NCBI RefSeq assembly: GCF_000422805.1
Contig: NZ_KE383924.1
Location: 276,864 to 340,863, forward strand
Reading direction: 5' to 3'
Source: Nocardioides halotolerans DSM 19273
GTDB taxonomy: Bacteria; Actinomycetota; Actinomycetes; Propionibacteriales; Nocardioidaceae
Length of the DNA stretch: 64,000 nucleotides
Positions 33,078 through 41,662 of this stretch are shown here, piece by piece (position 1 is the stretch's first letter; each line of letters starts with the position of its first letter). Made by a program: the position numbers and the translations under genes. The notes under the pieces were generated by a model that searched no databases, was not told the DNA's origin, and was given only the letters and a program-made list of their open reading frames with translations.

Positions 33078-33560
33078 ATGGGGACGCGCCCTCCTGGGTT
33101 CCGGAAGGACGTGACTCTTCTTGAAGGCGAGTACGAGCCCAGCGCCGCCGAGTGGGTGCGCGAGCAGGTCGAGGCCTACGAGCGGTCCGGCGGCCGCGAG
33201 GCCAACATCCTCCGCGGCCATGCCGAGTGGCCGATCGTGGTGATCACCTCGGTCGGAGTCAAGAGCGGCAAGCTGCGCAAGAACCCCGTGATGCGCGTCG
33301 AGAAGGACGGCGTCTACGCCGCGGTCGCGTCGTACGGCGGCGCGCCCGACCACCCGACGTGGTACCACAACTTCGTCGCCAACCCGCGGGTCGACCTGCA
33401 GGACGGCCCCGAGCCGAAGCCGTACGTCGCGCGGCTCGCGGAGGGCGAGGAGCGCGCCGAGTGGTGGGAGCGCTGCGTGGCGCAGTACGCGCCGTACGCC
33501 GAGTACCAGGAGAAGACCGACCGCGAGATCCCGGTGTTCCTGCTGGAGCCGGTCGGGTAG
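33078..33560 (+). CDS. Deazaflavin (F420)-dependent nitroreductase-family protein
   Basis: Up to 160 residues of the DDN-like family, which uses F420H2: LEGEYEPSAAEWVREQVEAY, VITSVGVKSGKLRKNPVMRV, YAAVASYGGAPDHPTWYHNF and VANPRVDLQDG. Start uncertain: ATG at 33078 or the GTG at 33111, which fits the usual family length of about 150. Neither has a well-spaced ribosome binding site. The gene ends before a three-palindrome array. Confidence 0.88.
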   Translation: MGTRPPGFRKDVTLLEGEYEPSAAEWVREQVEAYERSGGREANILRGHAEWPIVVITSVGVKSGKLRKNPVMRVEKDGVYAAVASYGGAPDHPTWYHNFVANPRVDLQDGPEPKPYVARLAEGEERAEWWERCVAQYAPYAEYQEKTDREIPVFLLEPVG

Positions 33561-33579
33561 GCGCGGGCCGCTCGCGGGC

Positions 33580-33667
33580 AGTTTCACCGGGTACCCGGTG
33601 AAACTGGAGCTGACCGGATGGAACTCCATGCGGTCAGCGGCAGTTTCACCGGGTGAGCGGTGAAACT
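33580..33667. repeat. Three-palindrome array between convergent genes
   Basis: Three palindromes in 88 bp: a perfect 26-bp one (33580-33605, arms AGTTTCACCGGGT/ACCCGGTGAAACT), a 30-bp one (33609-33638, arms GCTGACCG/CGGTCAGC with inner ATGGA/TCCAT), and a 26-bp one like the first with an imperfect centre (33642-33667, arms AGTTTCACC/GGTGAAACT). The third includes the stop codon and last residues of the polysaccharide deacetylase gene. Confidence 0.85.
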
Positions 33668-34329
33668 TGTGACGGATGTGACTGCGGCCGCGCACCCGGC
33701 GAGCAGGACCGGCCGGCGTCCCAGCCGACCGGCCGGGTGAAGCGCCAGCCGTCGGCGAGCCACTCCGGCAGCACCTGACGCAGTGCGGCGACGGTGCCAC
33801 CACGGTCGCCACCTCCGTCGTGCGCGAGCAGCAGCCCGCCCGGCGTCAGGGCCGCGCGGAGGTGGCCGACGAGGGTCGGGACGTCCTGGGTCAGCCAGTC
33901 GTCGATCGTGTGCGCGACCGCGAGCGGCCGCATGCCGAGGCTCGCGGCGACGGCGGCCGACGAGCCCCAGGCGCCGTTGGGCGCGCGGAAGAACGGCACC
34001 GGCACCGCCGGGTCGCCGGCCGCGTCCCGGATCGCGCGCGTGGTCGCGCACAGGTCGCTCTCGACCCGGGCGGGCTCCCACGCCCCGAGGTCGTCGTAGG
34101 TCATCGCGTGGTCGGCGAGCACGTGCCCCTCGGCGACCATCCGCCGCACCAGCCGGGCCGCGTCCCGGCCGCGCAGGTTGGCCCCGACGAGGCAGAAGGT
34201 CGCGGGCAGCGCGTGCTCGGCAAGCAGGTCCAGCAGCGGCTCGGTGGCCGGGCCCGGACCGTCGTCGAAGGTGAGCGCCGCGACGCGCCCCGCGCCGCTC
34301 GCGCGCATCTCGGGCGTCGTACCCCTCAT
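33646..34329 (-). CDS. Polysaccharide deacetylase (NodB-type)
   Basis: A 227-residue carbohydrate esterase 4 protein. Motif 1 is ALTFDDGPGP (catalytic Asp and metal Asp), motif 2 HVLADHAMTYDDLG (H-x3-H variant shown as HVLADH), motif 3 FFRAPNGAWG, and later LLLAHDGGGDRGGTV. It would de-N-acetylate peptidoglycan or another polysaccharide; no signal peptide is seen, so the location is unclear. The last residues (SPLTR) are encoded by the palindromic array. Divergent from the sugar ABC operon. Confidence 0.88.
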   Translation of the reverse strand: MRGTTPEMRASGAGRVAALTFDDGPGPATEPLLDLLAEHALPATFCLVGANLRGRDAARLVRRMVAEGHVLADHAMTYDDLGAWEPARVESDLCATTRAIRDAAGDPAVPVPFFRAPNGAWGSSAAVAASLGMRPLAVAHTIDDWLTQDVPTLVGHLRAALTPGGLLLAHDGGGDRGGTVAALRQVLPEWLADGWRFTRPVGWDAGRSCSPGARPQSHPSQVSPLTR

Positions 34330-34337
34330 TCGGAAAA

Positions 34338-34351
34338 CGTTATCGATAACG
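34338..34351. promoter_or_regulatory. LacI-type operator of the sugar ABC operon
   Basis: CGTTATCGATAACG, a perfect 14-bp palindrome centred on ATCGAT, overlaps the region just before TTGACA (34353-34358), a possible -35 box. The LacI repressor encoded at 39913-40962 is the obvious ligand. Confidence 0.65.
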
Positions 34352-34418
34352 ATTGACAAGGGACAGAGCAAGATGCCAGCGTGCTGGACCAACAGGTCAC
34401 CCGATGAGGAGCCCGCCC

Positions 34419-35705
34419 ATGAAGAGGACCGCGTTCATCCCGACCCTGGTGCTGGCCACGGCGCTCGCCGCGCTGGCCGCCTGCGGCTCCGACGACGGGG
34501 ACGACTCCGCCGACGGCAAGACCGTCATCACCTGGTGGCACAACTCCAACAACGATCCCGGCAAGTCCTACTACGAGCAGGTGGCCAAGGCCTTCGAGTC
34601 CGACCACCCCGGCGTCGACATCAAGATCGAGGCCATGCAGCACGAGGACATGCTGACCAAGCTCGACGCGGCGTTCCAGAGCGGTGACACCCCGGACGTC
34701 TACATGGAGCGCGGCGGCGGCGAGCTCGCCGACCACGTCGAGGCGGGGCTCACCAAGGACCTCTCGGAGTCGTCGGCCGACGTGATCTCCGAGCTCGGCG
34801 GCTCGGTCGCGGGCTGGCAGACCGACGGCAAGACCTACGCGCTGCCGTTCTCGGTCGGCGTGGTCGGCTTCTGGTACAACAAGGACCTCCTCGCCCAGGC
34901 CGGCGTCACCGCGATGCCGACGACGTGGGACGAGATGGACCAGGTCGTCGGGCAGCTCAAGGCGGCCGGCATCGAGCCGATCTCGGTCGGCGCCGGCGAC
35001 AAGTGGCCGGCGGCCCACTACTGGTACTACTTCGCCGTGCGCGAGTGCTCGCACGACGTGCTGACCGACGCGGTGACCAGCCTCGACTTCACCGACGAGT
35101 GCTTCGTCCGCGCCGGTGAGGACCTCGAGGACTTCGTCGGGCAGGACCCGTTCAACAAGGGCTTCCTCTCCACCGAGGCGCAGACCGGACCCACGAGCGC
35201 CTCCGGACTGCTCGTGACCGGCAAGGTCGCGATGGAGCTCCAGGGCCACTGGGAGCCCGGCGTGATGCAGGGGCTCACGGAGGACAAGGTGGGCCTGGGC
35301 GACAAGCTCGGGTGGTTCCCGTTCCCCGCGGTCGACGGCGGCGAGGGCGACCCGGCCGCGGCGCTCGGCGGCGGTGACGCGTGGGCGGTCTCCGAGGGTG
35401 CGCCCGACGAGGCGGTCGACTTCGTGAACTACCTGCTCTCCGACGAGGTCCAGCAGGGCTTCGCGGAGAAGGACATGGGGCTGCCCACCAACCCGGCCGC
35501 CATCGGCTCGGTCTCCGACCCGGCGCTGGCCGCGCTGCTCGAGGTGCGCGACAGCGCGCCGTACGTCCAGCTCTACTTCGACACGGCGTTCGGCCAGTCC
35601 GTCGGCGGGGCGATGAACGACGAGATCGCGCTGCTGTTCGCCGGCGAGGCCTCGCCGCAGGACATCGTGGACGCCACGCAGGAAGCCGCTGACGCGGAGA
35701 AGTGA
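34419..35705 (+). CDS. Carbohydrate ABC transporter substrate-binding lipoprotein
   Basis: A 428-residue family 1 solute-binding protein. Lipobox LAALAAC (Cys near residue 21) and acidic linker, then VITWWHNSNNDPGKSYYEQV, DVYMERGGGELADHVEAG, LPFSVGVVGFWYNKDLLAQA and GGGDAWAVSEGAPDEAVDFV. GAGGAG 8 nt before supports the ATG at 34419. Lead gene of an operon with two permeases and a GH3 enzyme, so uptake of a beta-linked oligosaccharide is likely. Confidence 0.93.
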   Translation: MKRTAFIPTLVLATALAALAACGSDDGDDSADGKTVITWWHNSNNDPGKSYYEQVAKAFESDHPGVDIKIEAMQHEDMLTKLDAAFQSGDTPDVYMERGGGELADHVEAGLTKDLSESSADVISELGGSVAGWQTDGKTYALPFSVGVVGFWYNKDLLAQAGVTAMPTTWDEMDQVVGQLKAAGIEPISVGAGDKWPAAHYWYYFAVRECSHDVLTDAVTSLDFTDECFVRAGEDLEDFVGQDPFNKGFLSTEAQTGPTSASGLLVTGKVAMELQGHWEPGVMQGLTEDKVGLGDKLGWFPFPAVDGGEGDPAAALGGGDAWAVSEGAPDEAVDFVNYLLSDEVQQGFAEKDMGLPTNPAAIGSVSDPALAALLEVRDSAPYVQLYFDTAFGQSVGGAMNDEIALLFAGEASPQDIVDATQEAADAEK

Positions 35706-36706
35706 CCGTCTCCACCGATCGCGCGGCCGGGGCGGCCGCTCCTTCCGCCCCGGCCGCGCACCCGGGCCGGCGACGCCGGTCCGGCGCCCCGGGCGGCGCG
35801 CTGCGGACCGCGCTGGAGGTGCTGTTCTTCGTCGGTCCGGCGCTCGCCCTCTTCCTCGTCTTCGTGGTCTGGCCGATCATCCGCGCCGCGCAGTTCTCGC
35901 TCTACCGCTGGAAGGGGTTCGGCCCGCTCACCGACTTCGTCGGCCTCGACAACTACTCGACCGTGCTGCACAACGAGGTCTTCACCGACGCCTTCACCCA
36001 CAACCTGTTCATCGTCGTCGGCTCGGTGCTGCTGCAGATGCCGCTCGGCCTGGCCATCGCGCTGCTGCTCAACCGCAGGATCCGCGGGCAGGGCCTGCTC
36101 CGCACGATCGTCTTCGTCCCCTACGTGCTCGCCGAGGTGATCGCGAGCGTCGTCTGGCTGCAGCTGCTCCAGCCGGAGTACGGCGTCATCGACTCGCTGC
36201 TCTCCTCGGTCGGCATCGCCGGCCCCGAGCAGGGCTGGCTCGGCACGCCCGACTACGCGCTCTGGACGGTGCTCGTCGTCCTCACGTGGAAGTACCTCGG
36301 CCTGGCCGTGCTGCTCTTCCTCGCGGGCCTCCAAGGCATCCCCACCGACGTCGTCGAGGCGGCGCAGATCGACGGGGCGAGCTGGTGGCAGGTGCAGCGC
36401 TGGATCACGATCCCGCTGCTGGGGCCGACGCTGCGGGTGTGGGCCTTCCTCTCGATGATCGGCTCGCTCCAGCTCTTCGACATGGTCTGGGTCCTCACCG
36501 GAGGCGGCCCCGCGAACTCGACGACGTCGATGGCGACGTTCCTCGTCACGGAGGGCACCAAGCGGCACAACTACGGCATCGCGGCGGCGGCCTCGGTGAT
36601 CCTCTTCGTGGTCGCGCTGGTGTTCGCCCTGCTCTACCAGCTGCTCGTGCTCCGCCGCGACACCCACGACCGCACCCGCCTCGCGCGCGCCGGCGGCGGC
36701 GCATGA
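35702..36706 (+). CDS. Sugar ABC transporter permease (MalF/UgpA type)
   Basis: A 334-residue inner-membrane permease with six helices and the EAA loop VVEAAQIDGASWWQVQRWIT (about residues 217-236) that docks the ATPase. The first helix follows a polar N-terminus (FFVGPALALFLVFVVWPIIR). The GTG start overlaps the previous stop. No ATPase gene is in the operon; a shared MsiK-like ATPase elsewhere is expected. Confidence 0.93.
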   Translation: MTVSTDRAAGAAAPSAPAAHPGRRRRSGAPGGALRTALEVLFFVGPALALFLVFVVWPIIRAAQFSLYRWKGFGPLTDFVGLDNYSTVLHNEVFTDAFTHNLFIVVGSVLLQMPLGLAIALLLNRRIRGQGLLRTIVFVPYVLAEVIASVVWLQLLQPEYGVIDSLLSSVGIAGPEQGWLGTPDYALWTVLVVLTWKYLGLAVLLFLAGLQGIPTDVVEAAQIDGASWWQVQRWITIPLLGPTLRVWAFLSMIGSLQLFDMVWVLTGGGPANSTTSMATFLVTEGTKRHNYGIAAAASVILFVVALVFALLYQLLVLRRDTHDRTRLARAGGGA

Positions 36707-37611
36707 GCCGCCCCCTGATCGACCCCGACCGCGACCTCGGCGTACCGGCGCCGGGCGACCTCCGGCCGCGGAAGCGGCCGCGACCGTCGGCGGCACAGGG
36801 AGGCGGCTCGCCGCTGGTGTACGTCGGAGCGCTCGTGGTCGTCGCGCTGACCCTCGGCCCCGTGCTCTACGCCGTCCTGGGCGGGTTCCGGACCAACGCG
36901 CAGATCGCGGAGTCACCGGCGGGGCTGCCCGACCCGTGGGTGCTCGACAACTACCGGCGGGTGCTGACGGGCGGCACGTTCTGGCGCTACGCGCTGAACT
37001 CGGCGGCCGTCGCCGTGATCACCACGGCGCTGGTGGTCGTGCTCGGCCTCATGGCGGCCTACCCGCTGGCGCGCTACCGCTTCCGGGGCCGCGAGACGCT
37101 CTACGTCGCCTTCCTCGTCGGGCTGCTCTTCCCGGCCACCGTGGCGATCATCCCGCTGTTCATCCTGGTCACCCGCGACCTCCAGATGGGCAACACGTGG
37201 TGGGGGGTGGCGCTCCCGCAGGCGGCGTTCGCGCTGCCGATCACCGTGGTCATCCTGCGGCCGTTCCTCATGGCGATCCCCGACGAGCTCGAGGAGGCCG
37301 CGCTGATGGACGGCGCGTCGCGCGTCGGGTTCTTCTTCCGCGTCGTGGTCCCGCTCTCCGGTCCTGGCACGGTGACGGTCGGCGTCCTGGCCTTCGTGGC
37401 GTCGTGGAACGCCTACCTGCTCCCCCTCCTGCTGCTCCAGGGGGACATGAAGACGCTGCCGCTCGGGGTGGCCGACTACTCCTCGCAGTACTCCTCCGAC
37501 GCCGCCGGCGTCTTCGCGTTCACCACGGTCGCGATGATCCCGGCGCTCGTCTTCTTCCTCGCGATGCAGCAGCGCATCGTCGGCGGCCTCCAGGGCGCCG
37601 TGAAGGGCTGA
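36703..37611 (+). CDS. Sugar ABC transporter permease (MalG/UgpE type)
   Basis: A 302-residue second permease with the EAA loop ELEEAALMDGASRVGFFFRV (about residues 195-214) and helices such as LVYVGALVVVALTLGPVLYA. The ATG overlaps the preceding stop by ATGA, keeping the subunits in balance. Confidence 0.93.
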   Translation: MSRPLIDPDRDLGVPAPGDLRPRKRPRPSAAQGGGSPLVYVGALVVVALTLGPVLYAVLGGFRTNAQIAESPAGLPDPWVLDNYRRVLTGGTFWRYALNSAAVAVITTALVVVLGLMAAYPLARYRFRGRETLYVAFLVGLLFPATVAIIPLFILVTRDLQMGNTWWGVALPQAAFALPITVVILRPFLMAIPDELEEAALMDGASRVGFFFRVVVPLSGPGTVTVGVLAFVASWNAYLLPLLLLQGDMKTLPLGVADYSSQYSSDAAGVFAFTTVAMIPALVFFLAMQQRIVGGLQGAVKG

Positions 37612-37649
37612 CCTGGCATGCGCACCGCGACCCACCGGAAGGACCCCAC

Positions 37650-39938
37650 GTGACCGACCAGACCAACGCCGGCCCCGGCACCGAGTCGAGCGCCGAGCGC
37701 GTGCGCGCGCTCGTGGCGGAGATGACGCTCGAGGAGAAGCTGGCGCAGCTCGTCGGCTACTGGGAGAAGGACGTCGCCGGCCGCGACGTCGCGCCCCTGG
37801 CGGGCTCCTTCGACACCGGCCCGGGGCTGGAGGAGTTCAGCCGGCACGGGCTCGGCCACCTCTCCCGCGCCTACGGCACCAACCCGGTCGACCCGGTCGA
37901 GCGGGCGCGGTGGCTCTGGGACTTCCAGCGCCGGCTGGTGCGCGAGACCCGGCTGGGCATCCCCGCGCTGGTGCACGAGGAGTGCCTCACCGGGCTGGCG
38001 GCCTGGCGGGCCGCCACCTTCCCGGCGCCGCCCTCGTGGGGCGCCTCCTTCGACCCCGGGCTGGTCGAGCGGATGGGAGCCGCGATCGGTCGGTCGATGC
38101 GCGAGCTCGGCGTGCACGTCGGCCTGGCGCCGGTGCTCGACGTGGTCCGCGACCCGCGCTGGGGGCGGGTCGAGGAGTGCATCGCCGAGGACCCGTACGT
38201 CGTCGGCGTGATCGGCACGGCGTACGTCACCGGCCTGCAGTCCACCGGCGTCCACGCCACGCTCAAGCACTTCGTCGGCTACTCCGGGTCGCAGGCCGGC
38301 CGCAACTTCGCGCCGCTGCACGCCGGCCCGCGCGAGCTGGCCGACGTGTTCATGGTGCCTTTCGAGATGGCCGTGCAGGCCGGCGTCCGGTCGGTGATGA
38401 ACTCCTACACCGAGATCGACGGCGTGCCCGCGGCCGGCGACGCGGACCTGCTGACCGGGGTGCTGCGCGGGCGGTGGGGTTTCGACGGCACGGTGCTGGC
38501 CGACTACTACTCCGTCGCCTTCCTGCACCTCCTCCACGGCGTCGCGGCCGATCCGGCCGACGCCGCCGGCCAGGCCCTCGCGGCGGGGATCGACGTCGAG
38601 CTGCCGACCGGCGACACCTTCCTGGGCCCGCTGACGAAGGCCGTGCGCAGCGGCGCGGTCGACCAGGCGCTCGTGGACCGGGCGCTCGTCCGCGCGCTGA
38701 CCCAGAAGGCCGAGCTGGGCCTGCTCGACGCGACGTTCGACGACGAGCCCCCCGCGGCCGTCGACCTCGACGACGCCGAGCACCGGGGGCTGGCTCGGCA
38801 GCTGGCCGAGGAGTCGGTGGTGCTGCTCGCCAACGACGGGACGCTGCCGCTGCGGACAGGGGCGAGTGTGGCCGTGCTCGGCCCGAACGCCGCGGCGGCC
38901 GAGGCGCTGTTCGGCTGCTACTCCTTCGTCAACCACGTGCTCCCCGACCACCCCGGCACGCCGATGGGGATCGAGGCGCCGACGGTGCTCGACGCCGTCC
39001 GTGCCGAGCTCGCCGGCACCGCGGTCAGCCACGCAGCGGGGTGCGGGGTCGACGACGCAGACACCTCGGGCTTCGCGGCCGCACGGTCGGCGGCCGAGCA
39101 GGCGGACGTCGCCGTGGTCGTGGTCGGCGACCGGGCCGGGCTGTTCGGCCGCGGCACCGTCGGGGAGGGCTGCGACCGCGACGACCTCGAGCTCCCGGGC
39201 GTCCAGCGGCAGCTCGTGGAGGAGGTGCTGGCCACCGGCACACCGGTGGTCCTCGTCCTCCTGACCGGCCGCCCGTACGCCGTGGGGTGGGCCCTGGACC
39301 GCTGCGCCGCCGTGGTCCAGGCGTTCTTCCCCGGCGAGGAGGGCGGACCGGCCCTGGCGGGGGTGCTCTCGGGTCGGGTCAACCCCTCGGGTCGGCTTCC
39401 CGTGAGCATCCCCCGCTCGGCCGGTGCGCAGCCCTACGGCTACCTGCACCCGGCGCTGGGCGGCCCCGGTCAGGTGACCAACCTCGACACCACCCCGGCC
39501 AGGCCGTTCGGGTTCGGCCTGTCCTACACGACGTTCCGCCACGACGAGCTGGCCGTCGCGGCGTCCGCGGAGACCGCCGTCGGGCTGACGGTGTCGGTGC
39601 GCGTCACCAACGCCGGCGACGTCGCGGGCGCGGACGTGGTGCAGCTCTACGGCCGCGACGTGGTGGCCAGCGTGACCCGGCCGGTCGCCCAGCTGCTCGG
39701 CTTCGCCCGCGTGCCGCTCGAGCCCGGCGAGAGCCGCGTGGTGGAGCTCGCCGTCCCGCCGGCCCGGCTCGCGTTCACCGGCCGCGACGGCGTGCGCGTG
39801 GTCGAGCCGGGCGAGGTCGTCGTGTGGGTGGGGCGCTCGTGCGACGACCACGAGGTCGAGGCGACCGTCCTGCTGACCGGTGCGGTGCACCCGGTGCCGG
39901 ACGGCGCGCCGCTCACGACGCGGGTCGTCGTGAGCTGA
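37650..39938 (+). CDS. Glycoside hydrolase family 3 beta-glycosidase
   Basis: A 762-residue cytoplasmic GH3 enzyme: (beta/alpha)8 domain with EMTLEEKLAQLVGYWEKDV, HVGLAPVLDVVRDPRWGRVE, LKHFVGYSGSQAGRNFAPLH and the nucleophile region FDGTVLADYYSVAFL (Asp of ADY); then the alpha/beta sandwich (LARQLAEESVVLLANDGTLP, VVVGDRAGLFGRGTVGEGCD) and a fibronectin III-like C-terminal domain (PFGFGLSYTTFRHDELAV). Likely beta-glucosidase or beta-xylosidase acting on the imported sugar. GGAAGGA precedes the GTG at 37650. Confidence 0.93.
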   Translation: MTDQTNAGPGTESSAERVRALVAEMTLEEKLAQLVGYWEKDVAGRDVAPLAGSFDTGPGLEEFSRHGLGHLSRAYGTNPVDPVERARWLWDFQRRLVRETRLGIPALVHEECLTGLAAWRAATFPAPPSWGASFDPGLVERMGAAIGRSMRELGVHVGLAPVLDVVRDPRWGRVEECIAEDPYVVGVIGTAYVTGLQSTGVHATLKHFVGYSGSQAGRNFAPLHAGPRELADVFMVPFEMAVQAGVRSVMNSYTEIDGVPAAGDADLLTGVLRGRWGFDGTVLADYYSVAFLHLLHGVAADPADAAGQALAAGIDVELPTGDTFLGPLTKAVRSGAVDQALVDRALVRALTQKAELGLLDATFDDEPPAAVDLDDAEHRGLARQLAEESVVLLANDGTLPLRTGASVAVLGPNAAAAEALFGCYSFVNHVLPDHPGTPMGIEAPTVLDAVRAELAGTAVSHAAGCGVDDADTSGFAAARSAAEQADVAVVVVGDRAGLFGRGTVGEGCDRDDLELPGVQRQLVEEVLATGTPVVLVLLTGRPYAVGWALDRCAAVVQAFFPGEEGGPALAGVLSGRVNPSGRLPVSIPRSAGAQPYGYLHPALGGPGQVTNLDTTPARPFGFGLSYTTFRHDELAVAASAETAVGLTVSVRVTNAGDVAGADVVQLYGRDVVASVTRPVAQLLGFARVPLEPGESRVVELAVPPARLAFTGRDGVRVVEPGEVVVWVGRSCDDHEVEATVLLTGAVHPVPDGAPLTTRVVVS
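39912..39934. terminator. Stem-loop in the overlap of convergent genes
   Basis: CTCACGACG, loop CGGGT, CGTCGTGAG: a 9-bp perfect stem within the last codons of both the GH3 gene and the lacI gene, whose ends overlap by 26 bp. It could stop transcription in both directions; there is no T run. Confidence 0.45.
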
Positions 39939-40962
39939 CGTCGGCGTCGGCGTCGGCGTCGGGGGCCGGGCCGCACGACCCGCGCTCGACCAGGGTGGTC
40001 GGCAGCCGCACATCGGCGACCTGCGCGTCGGGCGACCGGAGCATCTCGACCAGCAGCTCGAGCGCGGTGGCACCCATCGCGTGCAGCGGCTGCTGCACGG
40101 TGGTCAGCGGCGGCGTGAGCACGGCCGACTCGGGCACGTTGTCGAAGCCGATCACCGACACGTCCTCGGGCACCCGCAGCCCCAGCTCGGTGGCCACCTC
40201 GACGGTCCGGATCGCCATCAGGTCGTTGCCGCCGAAGATCGCCGTCGGCCGGTCGGGCCGGGTCAGCAGCTCGCGGGCCGGCCCCTCCGCGGTCTCCGGC
40301 CGGTAGCCGCCGTTGCAGACCATCGACTCGTCGACGGCGAGGCCGGCCGCGGCCATCGCGGTGCGGAAGCCCTGCTCGCGCAGCCGGGCCGACTCCAGGT
40401 CGGGGCGCCCGCCCAGCAGTGCGATGCGGCGGTGCCCGAGGCCGATGAGGTGCTCGGTGGCCAGGACCGCCCCGGCGAGGTTGTCGGACTCGACGGTCGG
40501 CACGTCGGCGGACCCCGTGTGGGGGTCGATCGCCACGACCGGGATGCCGGCGCCCGCATCGACCACCGTCGGCGTGACCAGGATGGCGCCGTCGATCAGC
40601 GTCCCGCCCAGGCGGGCCAGCGAGCGGCGTTCCCACCCCACGCTCGTGCCGCGGTGCCCTCCCGACCAGGCCAGCAGCTCGTAACCGGTGCTGGCGATCG
40701 CCTCGGACACGCCCTTGAGGAGCTCGGTGCTGAACGGCTCGAACTCCGCGACCAGCACGCCGATCACGTCGGTCCGGTGGCTGCGCAGGCTGCGCGCGCC
40801 GAGGCTGGCCTCGTAGCCGAGCTCGTCGACGGCGGCGAGGACCCGGTCGACCGTGGCCTGCGAGATGCCGTCGCGGCGGTTGACCACCTTCGAGACGGTC
40901 GCGACCGACACCCCCGCCGCGCGGGCGACGTCGGCCATCTTCACCCGCTCGCCCGCCGCCAC
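39913..40962 (-). CDS. LacI-family repressor of the sugar island
   Basis: A 349-residue repressor: HTH MADVARAAGVSVATVSKVVN, hinge YEASLGARSLRSHRTD, then a periplasmic-binding-like sensor domain (IGVLVAEFEPFSTELLKGVS, AIFGGNDLMAIRTVEVA, VSVIGFDNVPESAVLTPPLT). The C-terminal tail is a DADADAD run. The GTG at 40962 has TACGAT 6 nt upstream, with GAAATCGATTTC just before it, so the gene is probably leaderless and autoregulated. The convergent GH3 gene overlaps its end. Confidence 0.92.
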   Translation of the reverse strand: MAAGERVKMADVARAAGVSVATVSKVVNRRDGISQATVDRVLAAVDELGYEASLGARSLRSHRTDVIGVLVAEFEPFSTELLKGVSEAIASTGYELLAWSGGHRGTSVGWERRSLARLGGTLIDGAILVTPTVVDAGAGIPVVAIDPHTGSADVPTVESDNLAGAVLATEHLIGLGHRRIALLGGRPDLESARLREQGFRTAMAAAGLAVDESMVCNGGYRPETAEGPARELLTRPDRPTAIFGGNDLMAIRTVEVATELGLRVPEDVSVIGFDNVPESAVLTPPLTTVQQPLHAMGATALELLVEMLRSPDAQVADVRLPTTLVERGSCGPAPDADADADVSSRRPAS

Positions 40963-40968
40963 GCCCGA

Positions 40969-40990
40969 ATCGTACTGGGAAATCGATTTC
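40969..40990 (-). promoter_or_regulatory. lacI promoter with operator
   Basis: On the minus strand, the palindrome GAAATCGATTTC (40979-40990) is followed by the -10 box TACGAT (40969-40974), 6 nt before the GTG. The ATCGAT centre matches that of the ABC operon operator at 34338-34351. Confidence 0.6.
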
Positions 40991-41010
40991 GTCGCGGGGT
41001 GCCGCACCGG

Positions 41011-41616
41011 CTACGGACGCGCGAGCGACGCCGCGAGGCTGACCAGGTGGCCGAGCCGGGCCAGCTCGGAGTCCACGAACTCCGGGCCGCCGCGACGGCC
41101 GATGACCACGACGTTGTTGCCGTCGATGCGGGCCCCGGCGTAGAGGTTGACGTCGTCGCCGTCGACCTCGAGGCGCGCCGCCTGCTCGATGTCGACGAAC
41201 GGCAGGTCCTCGGGCGCGGCGTCGGTGCGGCGTACGACGCCCTGGCTGCGGTGGACCCGCATCGCCCAGTCGCTGCGGAACGCGACCGGGAGCAGGTCGA
41301 CCACCCGGTCGAGGGCCTCGCGCGGGTCGGCGGTCAGCTCCTCGACGACCTCGAGGTCGAGGAAGATGTTGCCGCCCGCGGCGTAGCGGCTGATCCACAT
41401 GACGCGCACGCCGTCGAGGGCGTTGCACGCGGAGACGACCGAGTCGGGCATCGCGCCGCCGTGCATCTCGAGCAGGACGTCGTCGATCGCGCGGCCGTCG
41501 TTCTTCTCGACGATCTCGATGGCCTCGATGTCGCCACCGGCCTCACCGATCGCGGTCGCGACCCGGCCCAACGACCCCGGGACGTCGGGCAGCGCGACAC
41601 GCAGGAGGAACGGCAC
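41011..41616 (-). CDS. ACT-domain protein
   Basis: A 201-residue protein whose first 80 residues form an ACT domain (VALPDVPGSLGRVATAIGEA, then GGDIEAIEIVE), a small-ligand sensor. The rest (DWAMRVHRSQGVVRRTDAAP, ARIDGNNVVVIGRRGGPEFV) is conserved-looking but unassigned. Likely an amino-acid-binding regulatory protein. TAGCCT lies 7 nt before the GTG start. Confidence 0.8.
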   Translation of the reverse strand: MPFLLRVALPDVPGSLGRVATAIGEAGGDIEAIEIVEKNDGRAIDDVLLEMHGGAMPDSVVSACNALDGVRVMWISRYAAGGNIFLDLEVVEELTADPREALDRVVDLLPVAFRSDWAMRVHRSQGVVRRTDAAPEDLPFVDIEQAARLEVDGDDVNLYAGARIDGNNVVVIGRRGGPEFVDSELARLGHLVSLAASLARP

Positions 41617-41662
41617 TCAGTCGAGGCTAGACGACGGAGGTGACAGGCGCGTTTCGGGTGGT

